Shown piece after piece: positions 11,780 to 24,000 of a DNA stretch of 64,000 nt. The notes beneath the pieces were generated by a model. The model did not search any database. It was not told the DNA's origin and worked only from the letters and a program-made list of their open reading frames with translations. Origin of the DNA: Brachionus plicatilis (Eukaryota > Rotifera > Eurotatoria > Ploima > Brachionidae); assembly GCA_010279815.1 (NCBI GenBank), contig QEOQ01000114.1, positions 574,255 through 638,254 on the forward strand, in the 5' to 3' direction. The translations under genes were made by a program, and so were the position numbers. How positions within the stretch are numbered: the first letter of the stretch is position 1; every line of letters starts with the position of its first letter.

Positions 11780-13873
11780 ATGAATTTATCAAAAAAAAAT
11801 TGAAAATTTTTTCTTTACAACTTCTATAATTCTACAAATGCAATATCTTTTTCCATTTCTCGCTGAAGGCGACTTCGATAAGGACGTCATAGTTCCTAAT
11901 ATTCCTAATTGGAAATAAAGTTTAAAAAAAATTATTTTCAAATTAGATTGTAATTATTAAGCAAAGTTTAATAGATTAAGCTTTGAAATTCTTCTATTCG
12001 AAATTTAAATTCGAAAATTTTCTATGAAATGAACATTTCTATGTTAGGTTTCGACATTATTTTTGCTTTTTCAAAAAAATTCTATAAAACATCACCATGC
12101 CATTTTTCAGATAAAAATTATTTAAATTCTAATATTTTTCCTTATTTATACGCAGTGTTAAATTAAAATTCTCTTTTATGTGCATTTATTTTCTTTGTAG
12201 TAAGTGGGCCTAAACGAAGATCAAAGCTATTCAAATAAATCCAGGGAAAGCCAAAGTTATTTTTACTCAAAGAAAAATAATGCATTCCAAAGAAGCCCAA
12301 GCACCTTAAACAAAAATAAACACACTTTGTAATAAAAATTAAGAATATGAAAAATGTGATAATTGCAGTAAAATTCTAAGTTGTATTTGGTCATATGAAA
12401 AATCTTCAAAATCTAAAAATTGTCAAAAAGAACAATAGTTAAACAATAAATATTTTTAACTCGGTATCTAATTAAACTTAATATAATAAATTTTAAATCT
12501 ATCTATTTTATAAACTTTTTTTGTACCTTATTTCTTTTTATATTTTACATAATAAATGATTTTTTTTTCGGATTTAAATAAAAATTTTCATACAATTTGG
12601 AAAAGAATGAAAAAAGTGCGATAGTTCAAATTTATTTTTTAAAAAAATAAATGGGAGTTACTTTTGCAATCTTATTACATTGAAATTAAATAGATTAGGA
12701 TTATAGTCTTTATTATTTTGAACCAAAAATCTTTAATTTTTTTATTTTTTAATTCGAATAAGAAAATAATTTTCTTTGAAAAAAGATAAATTTTTCTTAA
12801 ATATACAATATTTAAGAATATAGTAAATTATATTGTTTTTACTTAAAAAATTTTAAACAGGCTGTACAAAAATATTCAAAATCAATTTAAAAACAAAGAG
12901 CCTTAATTTTTTTTAAGTAGGTGAATGGCCTTTAAAAATACCGAAAAACGAGTCCCATTTTTGAAATAAAGTATTACTTACTAAATAAACCATGCAATGT
13001 TTTAAGATAATAAAAGTCTTTATCTAAAAATTCAAAAAGCCATAGCAATATTTAAATAAATTATTATCTACTAGAATAGGTATCTTTCAAAAACAGCATC
13101 CATCAAAAAAGCAAAAAAAAAACACCTGTTAAAATAAAATGATGGTAGTTTTTTTTTAAATGAAAAAGGATGTTTAATAAAAATCAAATGGCATAAGATA
13201 GATGTTTAAAAAAAGTCTGTCTTATATGATAAATTTGGTACTTCACACCAGGTTTTGTTTTTTATATGTAATAAGGGATACCATGTAATTTATGTTAGAG
13301 TATTTTGATTAATAAGTGCTTCACCTGATCATCAAATTATATCCGATAATAATCACAATATTTCTTCAGAAATCTACTCGAAACAAATAAATCACTAGTA
13401 GTGGGATATCTGATTCCAAAATGACAAGCTTAGTAAATTCCAGATCTAAATAGTAGAAAAGCATTGATCAATCTGACTAAGAGCTTCAAAACTAATCTGT
13501 GTTTAATTTACTCTAAATCAAAAGTTCAATTTTATCTATTTCTACTTCTATTTATTACTTCTCTTAATTGGAGTTTAATTAATTTCAATAAATAAATAAA
13601 AATAAAAATCATAGTCGATCTTTATCTAAAATCTCATGGAGCTCATGAATTATTTGCTGATCTCAAAAAATCATAAGTTTTTGTTAAACAATCTATTTGA
13701 ACAACTAGTCTTTAAAAAAATTAGCAAAAATAAGACGAATATAAGTCAATGTTTAAATTCCTAACAAAATATGGATTTTGAGTTTTTCATTCTCCTGAAA
13801 AATGGTTTTGTGAAATTCAGTACAAAAGAACAGAACAAAGTGAATAAAAATTAAATAACTTTTTTTCTAAAAG
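11780..13873. other. AT-rich intergenic stretch without a gene
   Basis: Only low-complexity AT sequence was seen. The short frame that follows at 13874-14068 overlaps CTGCAAA-rich repeat sequence and is not supported as a gene. Confidence 0.45.
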
Positions 13874-14269
13874 TTGAAAATAAATCCTGTGAATGCAGAA
13901 TGGTGTAACATTCAAAGTTGCATCAACTGTAAAAGTCTGCAAATGATGTGCAAAATTTCTGCAAAATGCCCTACGCTCGATTATATTGAAATTTTATGGC
14001 ATCTTATTACGAATCCCACTCCTCTATGTAGCTGCTACCTAATTATACAAAAATTTTCTGACTCTTAAATCTTATCTATATTTTTTGTTTTTTTTTCTTT
14101 TTTTTTTCTTTTTTTTCTCCCAGCTCTTTAATTATTATTTTTGTATCTCATCCTTTCATTCATAAATGAAAAATAACTTATTTAAAATTTAAAAGTTTTT
14201 AAACTGTTTTAATTATTTTATTTTATCTTATTTTATTTTATTTATTGTTTTTATTTTTTATTTTTTTTT

Positions 14270-14337
14270 TTTTATCTGAAGGAGCGTATGCTCGAACAGA
14301 AAAACAAATAAATAATAATAATAATAATAATAATAAA
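14270..14337 (+). repeat. LINE-type tail hairpin with (AAT)n
   Basis: TTTTTATCTGAAG is followed by the hairpin GAGC-GTAT-GCTC (14282-14293), then AACAAATAAATAATAAT and about nine AAT units to 14337. A 3' hairpin followed by a simple tail is the shape expected of a LINE or SINE end. No coding remnant was recognised upstream. Confidence 0.4.
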
Positions 14338-14446
14338 TCTTGAAGTTTAGGATCAAAAAAATCAGATCAAATAGTATTTTTTTTATAACTTTTGAATGGT
14401 ACTTGATTAAATCTCTCTGCAAAATGCTAAATAATGCAAAATAAAT

Positions 14447-14593
14447 GCTGAATATTGTGTGAAGCTCTGCAAAAACTCTGCAAAAACTCTGCATTTTGCA
14501 GCAAAATGCAGAGTTTTTGTTAAAAAGTATTTAATTTGACTGCGCAATTTAAATGCAAAGTTTTTGCAGAGCCTCATACAATATTAAGCATTC
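14447..14593. repeat. Foldback repeat, CTCTGCAAAAACT family
   Basis: Outer arms AATATTGTGTGAAGCTCTGC and its inverted counterpart near 14560-14585 enclose a near-perfect central palindrome, CTCTGCATTTTGC-A-GCAAAATGCAGAG (about 14487-14513). The word CTCTGCAAAAACTCTGCA also occurs in the MITE at 32799-33144, so the two are probably one family. CTGCAAA words at 13905-13970 may belong to the same insertion. Confidence 0.5.
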
Positions 14594-14676
14594 TTTTTTT
14601 TTTTATTTTCTAAGGTACAACTTATGAGATAATAATTTTATTTTATTTTTCTTTTTTTTTGTTTTTTGGAACATTT

Positions 14677-14684
14677 TATATAAG
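14677..14684 (+). promoter_or_regulatory. TATA box candidate
   Basis: TATATAAG, preceded by ACATTT and followed by CTTGGC, lies 109 bp upstream of the ATG at 14793. That leaves room for a start site about 30 bp downstream and an untranslated leader. TA-rich strings are common here, so the support comes from its position before an exon-like ORF. Confidence 0.35.
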
Positions 14685-14792
14685 CTTGGCAAAGTAGAGA
14701 AAGCTCGAGCCAATATTTATTTATTTAAATAAAGACGTTTATCATCGTCATCATAAATGCTCAATTAAAACTTAAAATAAAACTTGAATAAA

Positions 14793-14899
14793 ATGTCTTC
14801 AGAAGCAAAATCAAGAGAGAGTGTATTGCTCGATCCAATCGACGACACGTTAAACGAAGTTGAAGATATTCCTCATACTCAAATTCTCAAAAAAAATAG
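14793..14899 (+). CDS. Candidate first coding exon, unknown protein
   Basis: ATG 14793 opens 35 codons plus two bases (MSSEAKSRESVLLDPI...) of mixed, acidic, non-low-complexity sequence, then meets a good donor AG|GTAATT at 14900. Reading through would stop at once (TAA). A TATA candidate sits upstream. The N-terminus has no signal peptide or membrane segment. I found no convincing phase-matched second exon: the acceptor-like TACACTTGTAG just after the assembly gap gives only 13 codons. The next exon may lie in the gap. Family unknown. Confidence 0.45.
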
Positions 14900-14901
14900 G
14901 T

Positions 14902-15590
14902 AATTTTTTATTTTCTTTTATGTAATTTTTTTTTACTGAATTAGTGAATAAAATTAAAATAAAGTTATGATTTAATTGAATTAGTGTTTTTTCATCTTTT
15001 TTTTTGATATTTTTTTTATTTTTTGTGTTCTTTTTCTGGAATAAATATTATAAACTGAATTTGTTAATTGTTTATTGATTGTGTTATTTTTTAACTAAAT
15101 TAGTTAAGATTTTTACTGGATTTGTGGATAGATATTATTTATGCTCCTTAATTACAACCCAAATTTGTGAAAAACAGTAAAATGTTCATACATATAATTC
15201 CGATAACTATCTTTAACATTTAAATACAGTGTTCTTAGAATTGTCCTAATCTATATTCATAGAATAAAATAAATATAAAAATCATCATAAAAAGATATCA
15301 AAAAAACATTAATATGAAAAAAAAATATTCTAACTAAATGAATCTTAATATTTTAAATATAAAAAAATCAAATATTTAATATGGTTTTATAATAAATATT
15401 TTGATTATTAGTAAAGCAAAAAATTGGATTGTTGTAAATTCTATTAACAATAGAATAATTTTTCAAATTAAATAATCTACAATAATAAAAAGGAACCGAG
15501 TTTAAAAAGGAAATAAAAACAAAATTAAATTTTAGAGTTACTTTAAAATAAATTTTTAAATATTATTTCAAAAACTTAAATTTTAGTGAC
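14902..15590 (+). other. Presumed intron or intergenic AT-rich DNA
   Basis: This follows the donor of the candidate exon. No coding frame, repeat end or RNA gene was seen. Confidence 0.4.
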
Positions 15591-15597
15591 TTTGACT

Positions 15598-16076
15598 CAG
15601 AGTTGTTTAAAAGTCACAAGTCTCAAGTCAAGTCCAAGTTTAGACTTTTTTTATTTTCTTTCAATAGTCCAAGTCCAGGCTTTAAAATTTTCAATACTGA
15701 AGAAGAATTGCGAGGAAATTTATGCTAAAATTGTAAGAAAATTCTGATAAATGGCAAATCTATTGCATTAGACAACCCAAGAGTATATACATTTTTTGAT
15801 ATGAAGCCTGATCTAGCAAATTAAAAAATTCCGCAATTGGACTTTTTTTGGGACCTTTAAGCAACACTGTTTTGATTTTAACTAGGCCGCTACAATCACT
15901 ACCTGGAACGGAAAATTTTAATATAATAAATTTGACTTAAAAAAATAAAAAAATAAAAAAAACAATAGTTATCAAGTCCGTTTTTTGAAGAATATTTAAA
16001 AATTTATTTTTAATTAAAAACTCGCTAGCCAAAATTCGGACCGTTTAAATTTAGACGGTAACTAAAAAGGCCAACA
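15598..16076. mobile_element. hAT-like MITE left part, cut by assembly gap
   Basis: It begins CAGAGTTGTTTAAAAGTCAC and continues with many AAGTC/GACTT words. At 15884-15913 it carries one half of the family's hairpin core (GGCCGCTACAATCACTACC, then TGGAACGG). Related ends and cores occur at 24724, 25514, 55939 and 56750. Known: hAT ends commonly start CAG. The right end is not visible, probably because of the gap. Confidence 0.45.
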
Positions 16077-16699
16077 NNNNNNNNNNNNNNNNNNNNNNNN
16101 NNNNNNNNNNNNNNNNNNNNNNNNNNNNNNNNNNNNNNNNNNNNNNNNNNNNNNNNNNNNNNNNNNNNNNNNNNNNNNNNNNNNNNNNNNNNNNNNNNNN
16201 NNNNNNNNNNNNNNNNNNNNNNNNNNNNNNNNNNNNNNNNNNNNNNNNNNNNNNNNNNNNNNNNNNNNNNNNNNNNNNNNNNNNNNNNNNNNNNNNNNNN
16301 NNNNNNNNNNNNNNNNNNNNNNNNNNNNNNNNNNNNNNNNNNNNNNNNNNNNNNNNNNNNNNNNNNNNNNNNNNNNNNNNNNNNNNNNNNNNNNNNNNNN
16401 NNNNNNNNNNNNNNNNNNNNNNNNNNNNNNNNNNNNNNNNNNNNNNNNNNNNNNNNNNNNNNNNNNNNNNNNNNNNNNNNNNNNNNNNNNNNNNNNNNNN
16501 NNNNNNNNNNNNNNNNNNNNNNNNNNNNNNNNNNNNNNNNNNNNNNNNNNNNNNNNNNNNNNNNNNNNNNNNNNNNNNNNNNNNNNNNNNNNNNNNNNNN
16601 NNNNNNNNNNNNNNNNNNNNNNNNNNNNNNNNNNNNNNNNNNNNNNNNNNNNNNNNNNNNNNNNNNNNNNNNNNNNNNNNNNNNNNNNNNNNNNNNNNN
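16077..16699. other. Assembly gap (623 N)
   Basis: A run of unknown bases. It interrupts a repeat on its left and could hide exons of the candidate gene starting at 14793. Confidence 0.99.
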
Positions 16700-17421
16700 T
16701 CTATTTATTTATTTTTTTATATTTTACATTTACACTTGTAGGCTCATAATAAACTTAAACTACTTACATGCTCGGAATTGACTTTTTGAATTCGGTGAGA
16801 TTTGTTTTCCAAAGTGCGATCAGGTTTGGACTCAAAATACGTCAGTGTGCAATTGTCATGTCTTTCTTCTTTGCATCAAGCTTTATTTTAAATCTAAAAA
16901 AAAAACAAATAAACCATTTAGCAACGACAACAACAAGAACCACCTGAAAACAAAAGGCAAAAATAAAAATGTTTAGCAAAGAGCGAAAAAATTTATACTA
17001 AGAAAAATGTTCTGCTTTAATTCATGCTCTAGTAACTAGGTAATTGCGAGCACAGTACGAAAGCTTAAAATTCTAAAAAAATAGAAAGAGAAAAATCAAT
17101 AAAAATCGAAATTAATCTTGATTTATTTGGTTTAGATGAGCAGATATGGACGCCAGTGTATCACACAGTCGGCTAATGGCAGCCACGAGACTTAGACTGT
17201 TCGCTCTGTGATTCCATTATCGCTCGAATAGATAAAGTTCTAATGTCCTAAAAAATACAATTTGGGATAAGGTTTAATTATTTTTTACGGAATACTCAAA
17301 ATTAATTTACTCGGCCAATCGACCGAGAAATATTCACTCACAAGTTCAACTGTGCTAGGACTTGACATATTTTACAAATAGCAACAAAAATTAGCAGCGT
17401 ACAACAAAAATTCTAATTTAT
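16700..17421. other. Less AT-rich island without a clear gene
   Basis: Composition is visibly more balanced than the neighbourhood, especially 16780-16860 and 17130-17230. Short frames exist (for example DEQIWTPVYHTVG near 17135-17180), but none reaches 35 codons with both a start and splice signals. It may be a regulatory or exon-bearing region. Confidence 0.3.
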
Positions 17422-17697
17422 ATGAAATTTCTTGAGTGGAAGCCAGAGAACAATTTAGAACAGGTGAGATTTCAGACGAAGCTTTATTTCCTATTTGAAT
17501 TAATTTGCCACTCGACAAAATTTTGTAATAAAGACAATTTTGTTGTTCTCTCCTTTTCTTTTTCTAGAAATATTTTCTTAAACAAAATAGAAGCACTCGG
17601 CATTCAAGAGATACTTGACTACTCTGGAGAGCTAATAAAGCTCGATTGCCTAACCAGTTCAAAATCAGGCAGGCCACTCTCGATCTGGGCCAGTTGA
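17422..17697 (+). CDS. Weak candidate ORF, 91 codons
   Basis: The frame starts MKFLEWKPENNLEQ, which is immediately followed by a perfect donor, CAG|GTGAGA. A pyrimidine-rich acceptor, CTTTTTCTAG, occurs at about 17560-17569. The tail EILDYSGELIKLDCLTSSKS looks coding. Splicing these two sites shifts the frame and ends quickly, so either the whole frame is translated or the two parts belong to different products. No family recognised. Confidence 0.2.
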   Translation: MKFLEWKPENNLEQVRFQTKLYFLFELICHSTKFCNKDNFVVLSFSFSRNIFLNKIEALGIQEILDYSGELIKLDCLTSSKSGRPLSIWAS

Positions 17698-17727
17698 AAA
17701 TAGACAAAGCCTCGCCAACTAAAATCA

Positions 17728-17840
17728 ACTAGCTTCAAGGCGTTGTTTTGTTTAGTCGCTTTTCTATTGATTAGCCACAGATAAGACTCTACTGGATAAA
17801 TGTTTACCCGCAAATATTGTACTCTCAATCATTAACAAAA
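17728..17840 (+). repeat. Dispersed repeat, copy 1
   Basis: CAAGGCGTTGTTTTGTTTA, then TCGCTTTTCTATT, AAATGTTTACCC, AAATATTGT and CTCAAT recur in the same order at 19790-19890. The two direct copies are about 2.05 kb apart and moderately diverged. The TRIM element and its flank lie between them. Confidence 0.55.
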
Positions 17841-18079
17841 AATTTTTTTTGCATAGGTAGTGGGCGATCAAACACAGAGGCAACTGCATCGAGTTGATCT
17901 TCTACACCGCTATCTATACTAATATTCATTTTCTTTTAATTTCAAGGTTAATCAACAGGCTAGTGCAGTTAAACCTGTAGTTTATTAATGATCTTAATTC
18001 AGAATCAAACCAAGGAGATGGTCCGTTTTTCTTTTGCTTTGATTTTTTTAATGGACATTAAATCTAAATTAAAAAAACG

Positions 18080-18162
18080 GCCAGCAATTAGCCTCTTAAA
18101 ATTTTGAGGAAATCTGCGCGAAGTTGCAATAAACGTCTACTGATAATAATAATAATCTAAGC
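18080..18162 (+). repeat. Repeat flanking both TRIM copies
   Basis: GGCCAGCAATTAGCCTCTTA, then TTGAGGAAATCT, GCGAAGTTGCAATAAA and a GATAATAATAATAATCT tail end directly at the TRIM 5' edge. The same sequence, inverted, borders the second TRIM copy at 27990-28070. It ends in an AAT-type tail, so it may be a SINE or LINE 3' end into which TRIM inserted. Confidence 0.6.
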
Positions 18163-18652
18163 TGTGATATAGCGACATCTTTGTCGATATCACTGGAGTT
18201 AATTAACCATGAGCGTTTAAGTTAAGAAGGACCATAAATACATGTTCCAATACGTCTAACGAGGAGATCGGATAGACCGGCCCAAGGGTACTAATGTAAA
18301 CATTACATCTGGCGACGAGGATAAAAGCCACAGAAGACTAATAAAAGTGCTTCTTGGAGGCACTAATGTTTATAGTGCGTGCAACGGCTACCTGACGAGT
18401 GTCAGTTAGTACCTGGAAAAATTAACAGTTGGTTCCGGTCATTGGTGATCCGGCAGTGGTCACAATGGTCGACAGTTCAGCTTTCGCTTTATAAAAGCGG
18501 AGAAATGTGTGATATAGCGACATCTTTGTCGATATCACTGGAGTTAATTAACTATGAGCGTTTAAGTTAAGAAGGACCATAAATACATGTTCCAATACGT
18601 CTAACGAGGAGATCGGATAGACCGGCCCAAGGGTACTAATGCAAACATTACA
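18163..18652 (+). mobile_element. TRIM: 490-bp miniature LTR retrotransposon
   Basis: Seen: two direct repeats of 145 bp (18163-18307 and 18508-18652) start TG and end CA and differ by only two substitutions. The 5' LTR is followed by TCTGGCGACGAGGATAAAAG, a TGG-type tRNA primer-binding site. The 3' LTR is preceded by a purine-rich tract, AAAAGCGGAGAAA. Flanking pentamers are TAAGC and TGAGC (one mismatch). The 200-bp interior has no ORF but has a hairpin, CTGAC/GTCAG. Each LTR contains a GTGATAT...ATATCAC stem and a palindrome at its end. Known: this layout defines TRIMs, which depend on other elements for movement. Near-identical LTRs imply a recent insertion. Confidence 0.85.
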
Positions 18653-18659
18653 TGAGCTA

Positions 18660-20670
18660 CAACAGTCTAACAAGGTTACATGTAGCCTTGTCATGGTAGC
18701 TGTTTGTTTTAACATTCGTTTGTTTTATTTTGGTCAATTGTTTGGTCATTTTGAGTAGACGCTCTCGAATTCTACCAGTTGCATTCGTGGCTTATTTATT
18801 TTCCAGATAAACTATCGCATACAAATGCAAAAAATAATTAATAAGCTTGAAGATGTGGAGTAACAATTACACCACTAGATAAATGGTTGAGCTAGGCGTT
18901 TTCATGGATAGACAATGACATTTAGCTATTAAAAAAATTAAAATTGATTGTTAGACCGCGTAAGCATGAAAAATCTAAAAATCTAAAAAAATCTAAAAAA
19001 AATAAAATAAAATAAAAAAAATAATTTAAGATGTCTTTGGAATCTGTCAGATGTTTGAATTAAAAGTGTTTTTGATTGAAAAAAAAATAAGCAATTATTT
19101 TTAAGCAAATCATATGACTGTGATCGAGCCAGCTTCCAATTATTGAGACAAAAAAAAAGCTACTACATGTTTAAGACAATTCTTATTTTTGCCAGAAAAA
19201 ATTGCGCTCAGAATGAGAATGAATTAAGCTACATGCTATTTATGGAAAACAACTATTAGGTCGACCCATGGAATGTTGCCTTTTTTGTTTTAATGACAAT
19301 GTCCAATGAAATAATATGAGAATTGCATATACTAAAAAGGCTCTGCGTACCAAACAACCTAATATGATAAGTTTCATAAACGAGACATTTAAATATTTAT
19401 TTGAAAGTAAAAATAAACAATATGGCTTTTAGATTTTTTTTTTAAATAAACTACAATTTGTAATTAACGTTCCGAAATTTCTTATATTATCTTATTGTCT
19501 TATAATTTGTGAGAGTTTTGGAATTAAATAAAGTTTTTGTTAAAAAAATATTTTTTCAATTTCGACAAATTTTTCATCGCCTTTACAGAGTTTTAAAATA
19601 ATTTTTTAAAAGTTAAATTAAAATTAACAAAATTTCCTTAAGTCTAAATTAGCTTTTGTAACAATTGCATATGAAAATTAGGCAGTCATCTAAACATTGA
19701 AACCCTGTATTGCAAAGAGATTATCTCTCTTGCGGAGATTGAACATACCAGCACGACTAACACACAAACCACCCGGCTACAGAGGCTATCAAGGCGTTGT
19801 TTTGTTTACTCGCTTTTCTATTCATTATCCCCATTTAAAACTCTCTTAAATAAATGTTTACCCTAAAATATTGTTTTCTCAATAATTAAAATAATAATCA
19901 TTAAATATTAATTAGATTTATTTAGCTCTTAGAGTGCCGGTTGAACAACCACACTTGAATTTCAATTAAAGTCTTGATTCGATTTAAATCGAAGAAAAAA
20001 AGAAAAATAAGGAGAAGACTTTGATTAGTGTTTTAGCGCGTGCCTTTGCACGTCGCGCTACTAGATGAAGCAAAGAGCTGATGCGCTCAATGGCACCCCA
20101 TTCCTTAACTACTGCCAACTTCTTTTGGCCATCAATAGTATAAATATTTTGTTGCGCGCTGAGTTTTCTTTTTGCTAAGCCTATGTTCAATGATTGCTAT
20201 TTATCTCTTGATATCTACATCATCTTACAAGCTTTTTAAGCAATGCATAAACTTAGCTAAAAGTTAAATTTCTAAGATAATTAATAGGCTTATTTGTGCA
20301 CGCTTCAAATTCCATTATCTGCTATCCAGTATTTGTGGCCATTCAAGCAACCTTAAAAAATTTACAAGAATTTCAAAATCTATACCATACAATTTTAGTC
20401 TAGTTTATAAATATCACTATATCAATTAACATCTTAGCTTATTTTTTTGTATTTGATTTTTCACTTTCAGGTTTTTTCTTCTAAAAAATCTAAATAGACG
20501 TAATACTTATTCTTTGAAAATGAATGGCACAGCAAGTGACACAACCACTATGAGAATAGTACGATGCCTGTTAATTACATTTTATTATAATAATAAATTT
20601 AAATGATGTTGACTCCTTCAAATGAACGAAGAACCAAGGGTGACATGATCCAGTTATTTAAAATAAGTTA
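18660..20670. other. No supported gene; dispersed repeat copy 2 at 19786-19890
   Basis: The second copy of the 17728 repeat lies at 19786-19890 (CAAGGCGTTGTTTTGTTTA). The 68-residue minus frame at 19984-20190 has no motif and no splice context and is left uncalled. The rest is AT-rich. Confidence 0.4.
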
Positions 20671-20673
20671 CGT

Positions 20674-20796
20674 CCAGGCATTTATTATGGCGGCCACATG
20701 ATCTTTTTGCCGTTCCAGGCATTTATTATGGCGGCCACATGATCTTTTTGCCGTTCCAGGCATTTATTATGGCGGCCACATGATCTTTTTGCCGTT
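20674..20796 (+). repeat. 41-bp minisatellite, three units
   Basis: Units start at 20674, 20715 and 20756, an exact 41-bp period with almost no variation. Each contains CCAGGCATTTATTATGG, CGGCCACATGATC and TTTTTGCCGTT. The same unit with small changes forms the longer array at 56857-57149. The minus frame across it is only a repeat shadow. Confidence 0.9.
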
Positions 20797-20874
20797 CTAA
20801 AAATATTATCTTCAACTTTTGATTTTTTATTAGAATCATGCAACTTTGCAGAGATATAGATGAACACTAAACTT

Positions 20875-21073
20875 GAAAGAAAAAGTCGTGCAGGTCTTCC
20901 AAAACTAACAGCAAAAGCATTGACAAAATAACTACCTGAAATTCAAACAATCATAGAAATATGAATCACTAGTTTTGAAGGGTCTGAAACAGAAAAGATG
21001 CAAAAAAAGAGTAGATTGAAAAAAAACCAAGACATAATTAAGAATAAAACGTGGAAGACCGGTTGGAATAAAA
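20875..21073 (+). pseudogene. Decayed MULE-type C-terminus (AT-hook tail)
   Basis: The plus frame reads KSRAGLPKLTAKALTK, a stop, then LPEIQTIIEI, a stop, and then a Lys/Arg-rich stretch. A second frame gives IKRGRPVGIKK at 21044-21073. The order (a GRP-x-x-AKKAL-like word, a charged linker, a terminal RGRP AT-hook) parallels the better-preserved ORF at 53323-53859. Two in-frame stops and a frame change show it is dead. No SWIM finger was seen upstream. Confidence 0.5.
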
Positions 21074-21079
21074 AAAATT

Positions 21080-24000
21080 TATTAAATGTTTTTGTCTTAT
21101 TGATTTGTTTAAATTCAATAACTAATGCTTTTTTTTTTACTTCAAAAAATTAATAGTTTTAAATTCAGTATTACAGTTCTTTTTAAATAGACACATAATT
21201 TTCTATTGAGTATTTATTTGTAATGTAAATAAAGTTGGAAAATGTGAGCGTTTTTTTTAAGTGTGAATTAGCATGATGTTAGTCCTCTCGATTTATCTTT
21301 ACAATAAATAAAGAAATACCAAGATAAAAAGAAAGATTTATTCTTAAAAATATTGATAAAGGATAAAACAAAACATGGTAATTCTGGACATTTTTTTTTA
21401 ATTTAAAGATTCAATTGTCAAAAAATTAAAAAGGTTAATTTAAAGAATTTTGTGCTGTCGAAACTTTCGATCGCTAAAATTTCAAGCTTATAAATAATTA
21501 AGAATTCTTTAATTCTTTATAAACTAATTCTTATTTCCGTGATTTTGTATGATCGAAAAAATATTTTTATAAATCGAGAAAAATTTTTAAAAAATACAAA
21601 AATAAATCGAAATGAAAAAAATTATTTTTAACCTTGTATAAAAAGGAAAAAATACTTTATTTTCAAACAGCTATTAAGATGACATAAAACTTAATAATTA
21701 TAATCTATTAAAAATTAAATTAAAACATTAATTTATTAATTTTTTTCTAATAATACCAAAAAAAATCGTAATTTCTTTCACCAATTGTAATTTTCTTAAA
21801 CCTTTAGCTTTCTGTGAATTTAAAATGCTTAAGAAGTCTAAAAAAATGAAAGTAATTTTTAAAATGCTGAAAATTTTTCAGATAAAGAATTTTTGCGATT
21901 TTTTTTTTTTGCATTAATTTTAATCGCACTGATCATAATTTTAATTTTAATCCAGTATCAAATCCCGAAAATTAAAAAGAAAAAGCATTCTATTAGAAAA
22001 CTACAAATCTAGATATTTTTATGGATTTTTTATCATTCATCTCTGTCTCGAAAATAACCAATTAGTTAAAAAATCTAAACAATTCAAAACTTGTTCTGAA
22101 AAATCTTACCATCATTATTCAATTATTTTATTTTATTTTGTTTACTTATTGCTTAAATGGCCTTAAGCAGCAATAATTTATGAGAGATTATCTAAAAAAA
22201 TTTATTTTTTCTAGAAATCATTTAAATTTAGAAATGAAGTAAAAAGAGTAATAGGAAAAAATTAATTTCATAATATGCTTCAAATAGGTTGTTAAAAATT
22301 TTAAAAATTATTTAAATTGATTGATATTTTTTCTTTTCTAAAAATTAAATCATCTCTGAATTTTCTGAAGAAAATTTTCCACTCTTTTCCAAAAGTCTCT
22401 CAAAACCTTTCAGTTGATTATTAAAAAAAATTAAAATATTACTGAAAAACTTCTAGAAAAATGCCAGATTGACAATAAAGAACAAAATTTTTACTCTGAA
22501 AATTTTTTAATAATCTTCCCATTAATAAAATCTTTTATTAAATAAAGAATTTTAGAAAATACAAACTGGAGACCAAACTTTAAACTTTAATCTCTAACAC
22601 TTGATAAATTGTTTTGAAAATTAGAAAAAAATATTAAGCAGAGTAAAATAAAGTTTTGTTTTTCTTATGGTTTGGGGTGGTAAAAGTGAAGCAATTTTGC
22701 AGAAGAATTTTAAATTTATTCCGAGGGTACTTATGATATAGTGAAAAAAAATAGTACGCTAGATTAGAAGAAAGAGCAATTGCACTTGTTTAAAAGGCCT
22801 TAAAAGAAAGTAGTTTAATTTAAACACAAAAGATAAAAATCTTATAAAAAATAAGCTCAAGAAAATATAAAAATTGTATTAGGTTTTGTAGAAAAAAAGT
22901 ATCAAAAATAATTTTTTAATCTTCAATAAATATTTTAAAGGAACAGAGGACTTATATCATTCGAGAAGTCATAAAAATTAAATAAATATGATATTTTTCT
23001 TCATTATTTGTTTCCATATCATAAAAAAGAAAGCTTATTTTTTTTGTTAACAGTTCACAGCATGAACCTAAATTTTAAAAAATAAAACTTATGATTAAGC
23101 AGATTTCTTTTATGAGCATTTTTTATCCAATTTTTAAATAATTAGTATTTTTTTTGTCGACATTTATTTTTATTTAAAAAATTTGAAAACACAACAAAAA
23201 TGAAAAGCTAAATTTTTAAAAAATTTAATTAAGCCTACCCTTTGAACATAATCAAAAATTTATCTTACAGTTTTAACATCTAAATCATTAGGCAAGTTAG
23301 ATTTTTCAAATAAATAAAAATTAAATGTTAAGAAATTTAAATTAACTAATCTTACTTAAAAAAATTTAAAAATTGCCAAGAAATTTTTTAAAGAAAAAGT
23401 AATAAATGAAAAAAAAAATATTAATTCGTAGACATTTTTAGATAGAAAAAAAATCAACATATTTTTTCTAAAATTTCACTAAATTCTGTTCTGATTTAAA
23501 TCTGGAAAAAATAATAATTTTCCTTGATCAAGGCCCATTCCACAAACGACTTAAGAAGACCTAAGACTTTAATTATATTTCTCATTTTTTTGTTAAATTA
23601 AATTTCATATTGAATTTATTAAAATTTGTTTTGAAATAATTAATTTTAACATCCAAAATTGAATCCTATAATTGGCCAAATAAGCTTATGATAATAAAAA
23701 AAAAATGGGATAATTGTATTTTGATCCTTGTAAAAGAACAAAATTTATTCAAAGATTCTTTTTTTAAACATATATTTAATTTTGGAAAACTCAGCAAAAA
23801 AAACGTGATTTATTATTTAAAATAAAAAATAATCAATAAAAATCGACTTAATAAAAAATTATAAAACTAAAAAAAATTTATTTTTAAATGCAACAAATAT
23901 TTTTTAATATCCTAAAAAAAACAATAGAGTTTTTCAAAATTTAACATTGATAAATATTTAACAAAAATTAGCACAAAAAATTAATTGCCTTCTATTAGAT

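Noticed and set aside
13874..14068. 64-residue plus frame with several Cys
   Set aside because: It overlaps CTGCAAA-rich repeat sequence and has no motif or splice signals.
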